From the NCBI RefSeq assembly GCF_003073045.1, contig NC_037590.1, forward strand, positions 34,542,327 to 34,606,326: a DNA stretch of 64,000 nucleotides, read 5' to 3'. Under the pieces are notes generated by a model. That model saw nothing but the letters and a program-made list of their open reading frames with translations, ran no database searches and was not told the origin of the DNA. Position 1 is the first letter of the stretch. Every line of letters starts with the position of its first letter. Both the position numbers and the translations under genes were made by a program. The stretch is from Pomacea canaliculata. Taxonomy: Eukaryota; Mollusca; Gastropoda; Architaenioglossa; Ampullariidae. Positions 60,681-64,000 of the stretch are shown here, piece after piece.

Positions 60681-60864
60681 CCTTCATTATTCTTTAATGT
60701 ACCTCAGAAATTTATCGTTCCAAACAAGAGATGAAACCCTCACCAATGACAAGGCAAAGTAACAAAAGGTTCTTCATACTTAAATATGCTACAGAAGTAT
60801 ATTGACTGAAACAAGGTGCTCAGCACTCACCAGTAAAAATGCAGAATGACAACACGTACTTCAT
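58649..60864 (-). CDS. Six-cysteine GPI-anchored-type secreted protein, paralog F
   Basis: Exons 60831-60864, 59870-59969, 59390-59496 and 58649-58740; 333 nt, 110 aa. The signal peptide is MKYVLSFCIFTAFFINYAHC. The mature domain begins YCASTC, with spacing 3, 17, 8, 4, 21, including FLTCLEQTCQVDLSQYY. The C-terminus DLNAASRSVSLSLLTVCG then SALLTAYRIFIM differs at only three bases in 92 from exon 4 of paralog B, while exons 2-3 differ widely. An alternative first exon (60744-60777) keeps ATG and donor. The promoter has TATATAAAG at 60994-61002 and CCAAT at 61032-61037. Function unknown; GPI anchoring is inferred from sequence only. Confidence 0.86.
59819..59859. repeat. (TAATAG)n microsatellite next to exon 2 of paralog F
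   Basis: A TAATAG/TAATAA tract in the start of intron 2. If the intron were retained, it would be read on the minus strand as a run of leucines. Confidence 0.85.
60598..60680. repeat. (AC)n microsatellite in intron 1 of paralog F
   Basis: An uninterrupted CA dinucleotide run of about 83 bases, in the same intron position as the CA-rich tracts of A, B and C. Confidence 0.95.
60744..60777 (-). CDS. Alternative signal-peptide exon of paralog F
   Basis: A 34-base exon copy with ATG (60775-60777) and donor GTGAGGG. It reads MKNLLLLCLVI and ends in phase 1, so it would splice to exon 2 at 59969 in frame to give MKNLLLLCLVIAFFINYAHC, an equally good signal peptide. The exon is 54 bp downstream of the usual exon 1. 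Degenerate ATA-starting copies exist in A, B and C. Its use could mean alternative promoters or mutually exclusive first exons. Confidence 0.5.
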
Positions 60865-60993
60865 GATGAACAGATTACCAAACCACTCTGAAAGACTTTG
60901 GACCGTTGTAGCAACACCGCGTGTTACTGAACGTAGAACACCTGCATCCAGTTGTCGTGAAGTTGAGAGCGTGACACACTGAACTCTTATGGA

Positions 60994-61037
60994 CTTTATA
61001 TAGTCTTCTCACAATAGCGTCCAAAAGGACGATTGGC
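60994..61037 (-). promoter_or_regulatory. TATA and CCAAT boxes of paralog F
   Basis: TATATAAAG (60994-61002) lies 130 bp upstream of the ATG, and a CCAAT box (attggc on the plus strand, 61032-61037) 30 bp further. Confidence 0.7.
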
Positions 61038-63904
61038 TCTCGGTTTTTCGTACCGTACCGTCCAATCAGCCCAAGTCTTTTTGGTTGCTAACAGTGAGAA
61101 CTTACAAGGGCTGATGTGCTTCTGACATCTTGGAGTTTTAAGTTGCATAACTCAAGTACAAGTTTATTGTCAAGTCTAGGTCAAAGAATCAGATCGTCGC
61201 TTGAGATCGAGTCATCTTAAGAGTATCTACTTTCGTAGCTAACCACCATTTTGTTCTTGAGCCTCAAACCTCAGTCTAACGTCAAGATAAGATCGTCCAT
61301 ATTTAAAACAGAAAAGCGATGAACCTCGGCTCACTCCTCTCTCACCGCCACTGTTCTTGTCGAAGAAATATCATGTTTACAGTTGTTTACGTTTACATGG
61401 ACAGGCACAGATAGTATAGTTAGTATGCGTGGTTTCCTCACGAAGGGATTGCAAAGTGGTCGACATCCTATTTTCTCTAGATTAATGATGATTAAATATT
61501 TATCAAGATACAGTGGATACAATGCAGCTAGGTTGCAAAGCTGACCTCGTTACTGGGATATTGGAATGGCGGTGGTGGTGGGTTGTGACAAAGGCTTAAT
61601 TACAACTTTTTCTGCAAACAACTTTCCTACTTAAGAAATTAAATGGTTTTCATTCACTATTAAATGTTTCCCAATAATTCTTTAAAACAAAGTGAAGCTA
61701 AGACATATGTAAAAAGCAAAGTTGAAAAATCAGGTTATTCATTGTATCCTCTCCACCAGAATTAATCCATAAGAAATACAAACATTTTAGTTTTGAAGAT
61801 TAAATACTAATAGCAAAAAAAAAAAAAGTTGGAAAGTCCTCAGACCATAGTTTTATTTCAAAACTCACTTTCGTACCTGTGCAAAGAAGATACACCGATG
61901 TTTACCGTGAAGATATCACGTACGCCACTCGCTCTCGTCTCCCACCCTGCTTGCCCCCTCCACCTGTCTATACAGGGTCAAGGCGACACATGGATACACC
62001 CTTGTGTCGTTTGAGCTTGTGATGATTGGCGGTGTTTTTTTCACGGTTTTCTAAGGATCGTTATTCCTTTTCAAGGACACCAAAGAAACGAAAACTTGTG
62101 ATTATTGGCGGTGGAGATATATCTGCTTTTTTACGGTTTACTAAGGGTCGTTATTCTTTTTCAAGGACAACAAAGAAATGAAAACTTTGTTTATGTACAA
62201 TTATTTTTTATTCTGGTCAACGGGTAATAAAGAAACTGAATTTTTTGCCAGTGTATCCGTGAATAGCGTGTGTAGTTCAGGCCTGATACTGGAAAGATCC
62301 ACTTAAACAATCAATGTTGTGTGAGGAATGAAAATCGAAAACAAAAGCCTTTTTTCCAGGATTTCATTGAATAGCATCGGTAGTTCAGCGCTGGTGACCG
62401 ACATCGCCCACACACTGGCAAGATCCTCTTGTTCTCGATGTCGGGTGAGCGCAAAGGGTGAGAGCGAGGGTGCATGAAAAGGGTATTTGAACTTAGAGGC
62501 CATGTCCGTGACAAAATATGTTGAGAGATCACATTGCACAGAGGATAGTGAGCGTTTCTAGGAGCTCATATTGAAGAGCGAAGCTTTAGACCAGTGTCCT
62601 AATAGTAACTAACGATGACAGTGTGCACAACAGTAACATTTGTGATTTATCTGTGTTAACAAATATAAAAGAAAATAAGATCAAAGAAATCCAGGACAAC
62701 CAGCTCTCTCTGCATTGGTGACAGTCGTTAACCGTTGCGCCATTGAACCGCCCTTGATAGTGAGAGAGACATATTTGCCAATATTACTTAATCTCAAGCC
62801 TTATTCTTGGACAACCATCACACTATTTTAGTGCAATGGTTGGTTGGTTTACTTAGAAGGAACATGCTTCTACTTTTGAGGTGATTTTAACCCAAGGAAT
62901 GTGTTCAGTTTCTTTTAGTTACGTTGAAGGGAAATAGAACGTTTTCGTTGATTTAAATTTCGGAATAGTTTTTGTATTAAAGTAAACAAATTAACAAAAT
63001 GTTTCTCTTTTTTCTCTTTAGTTTTCAGTTTTCTTTTTTTCGCTTCTGATGAATATAAATTATCAAAATAGGATAACATGTCTATAAGTGATAATGTAGT
63101 TTGTATTAATTTACATATCACACCTTTAGAAGTCTCAAGTTTGGTTACTAAACATCACATCTAAACTGATGAATCAAAATAAATAATACAAACACAAAGG
63201 CGTGTAAACAACTGAAAAGAATTTACTAGAATCTCTATTCTATACGTTTCTTAAATGTCTGCTAACGTTTCTAATTGGAATTGTGTGAGGCAGTACGGTT
63301 CGATTCCTCTGTGTAAAACAGTTACATTATGGGGGCATAGATCAAAGAATAATGTCTGGCACTGCAGCTCTAAACGTAGCGAGTAGAAGTTTCATGACCA
63401 GAGACGAACTAATGTGTGTGTGTGTGAGGACTTAATATTCTTAAATGGAACAAACGTTTCAAATTTTATTCTGAGAATACAGCTTTTTTTTTGGTAAGGG
63501 GAGTTAAGTGCTCTTATCTTCGGACCAGCTTTCCTTTGCTGACCTCCCTTTCCTTACTTTAAAATTTATGGTCGGTCTTTAAACAAATAGTTTTGCGAAT
63601 TATGAAACTTTGTAAAATCAGTAAGAGAAAAAGCAGGTAGAGCAGTGTCGAAGCAATAAAACGCTCTCACATTTCACCTCCAGCTCTGATCTTGTGAGTT
63701 CTAGTTCGAGATAGGTTAAGAGAGAAAAAAGAAAATCCGTTCTCTCTCCAGCTCGATTTCTTCAGACCAGGTGACTGGGTCTTCAAAAGATGTCTCGAAA
63801 AGAATATTTTAAGTGAAATCGTATATCTTATTGGTGTTATATAAGCAAGTAACAATCCGATAAGACACAATCCAAAACAAAACAAACATAAAAACAAAAA
63901 CCAC
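61038..63904. other. Upstream DNA of paralog F, no gene recognised
   Basis: The part 61130-61395 matches 34735-34990; 62030-63560 matches 36600-37500 in pieces; 63735-63840 matches 29567-29670. It is therefore a patchwork of duplicated upstream DNA. Short frames here match nothing known. Confidence 0.55.
62016..62184. repeat. Tandem duplication, two units of about 80-90 bp
   Basis: Units 62016-62094 and 62095-62184 share cttgtgat-attggcggtg, acggttt-ctaagg-tcgttatt and ttttcaaggaca-caaagaaa. Confidence 0.85.
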
Positions 63905-64000
63905 AGCAAACAAACAAACAAACAAACAAACAAACAAACAAACAAACAAACAAACAAACAAACAAACAAACAAACAAACAAACAAACAAACAAACAACAA
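63905..64000. repeat. (CAAA)n microsatellite, runs past the window end
   Basis: A pure CAAA tetranucleotide array of at least 90 bases, reaching the end of the window. Open frames across it are artefacts. Confidence 0.97.

Noticed and set aside
62690-62765. tRNA-like minus-strand sequence (GGCGCAACGGTTAACG, anticodon-like CTGTCACC)
   Set aside because: The A-box resemblance is fair but the B-box and stems are not convincing; possibly a SINE head, too weak to call.
63667-64000. Repetitive Phe-Val-Cys-Leu frame and CRISPR-like regular spacing
   Set aside because: It is a pure (CAAA)n tetranucleotide repeat with no spacers.

Overview
The window is AT-rich animal nuclear DNA: genes are split by GT-AG introns, and it carries hAT-like MITEs, CR1/L2-like and other LINE fragments, a tRNA-derived SINE-like element, one solo LTR and many microsatellites. 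Protein similarity and repeat content suggest an invertebrate, most likely a mollusc and probably a gastropod. That assignment is inference.

Region 1 (1-15.2 kb) holds two conserved single-copy genes, head to head. MPND lies on the minus strand (1299 to about 9640, 14 well-supported exons plus a candidate first exon). It encodes a RAMA domain and a JAMM/MPN+ domain. COPS8, subunit 8 of the COP9 signalosome, lies on the plus strand (10073-15207, 7 exons, 195 aa). Their putative start codons are about 430 bp apart, so a shared promoter is likely.

Region 2 (16.4-18.4 kb) is a repeat-rich boundary. It has a foldback element, a 230-bp inverted-repeat element and duplicated non-coding blocks that recur at 22.8-23.3 kb.

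Region 3 (18.6-61 kb) is the main discovery: six paralogous four-exon genes in tandem, all on the minus strand, labelled here A (19.3-21.8 kb), B (24.7-26.9), C (31.4-34.5), D (43.1-44.7), E (48.6-51.7) and F (58.6-60.9). I worked out every exon by hand from reading frame, intron phase and splice sites. All six have the same phases (1, 2, 1) and code for 106-112 aa proteins: a signal peptide split across exons 1 and 2, a small mature domain with six spaced cysteines (C-x3-C-x15-19-C-x8-C-x3-4-C-x18-21-C), and a hydrophobic C-terminus typical of a GPI-anchor signal. I do not recognise the family. Exons 1 and 4 are strongly conserved while the mature-domain exons diverge. A, B, C and F also carry a second copy of the signal-peptide exon, which keeps an ATG and a splice donor only in F. 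A and B are a recent tandem duplication of about 5.4 kb; C and F share similar upstream DNA. Several mobile elements inserted after the duplications: a hAT MITE in A, a solo LTR in C, and a MITE and a SINE-like element in D.

Region 4 (61-64 kb) is upstream DNA of gene F. It resembles the upstream DNA of B and C and ends in a long (CAAA)n array that runs out of the window. Two orphan cysteine-rich reading frames (29968-30100 and 35246-35455, minus strand) may be exons of further small secreted genes.
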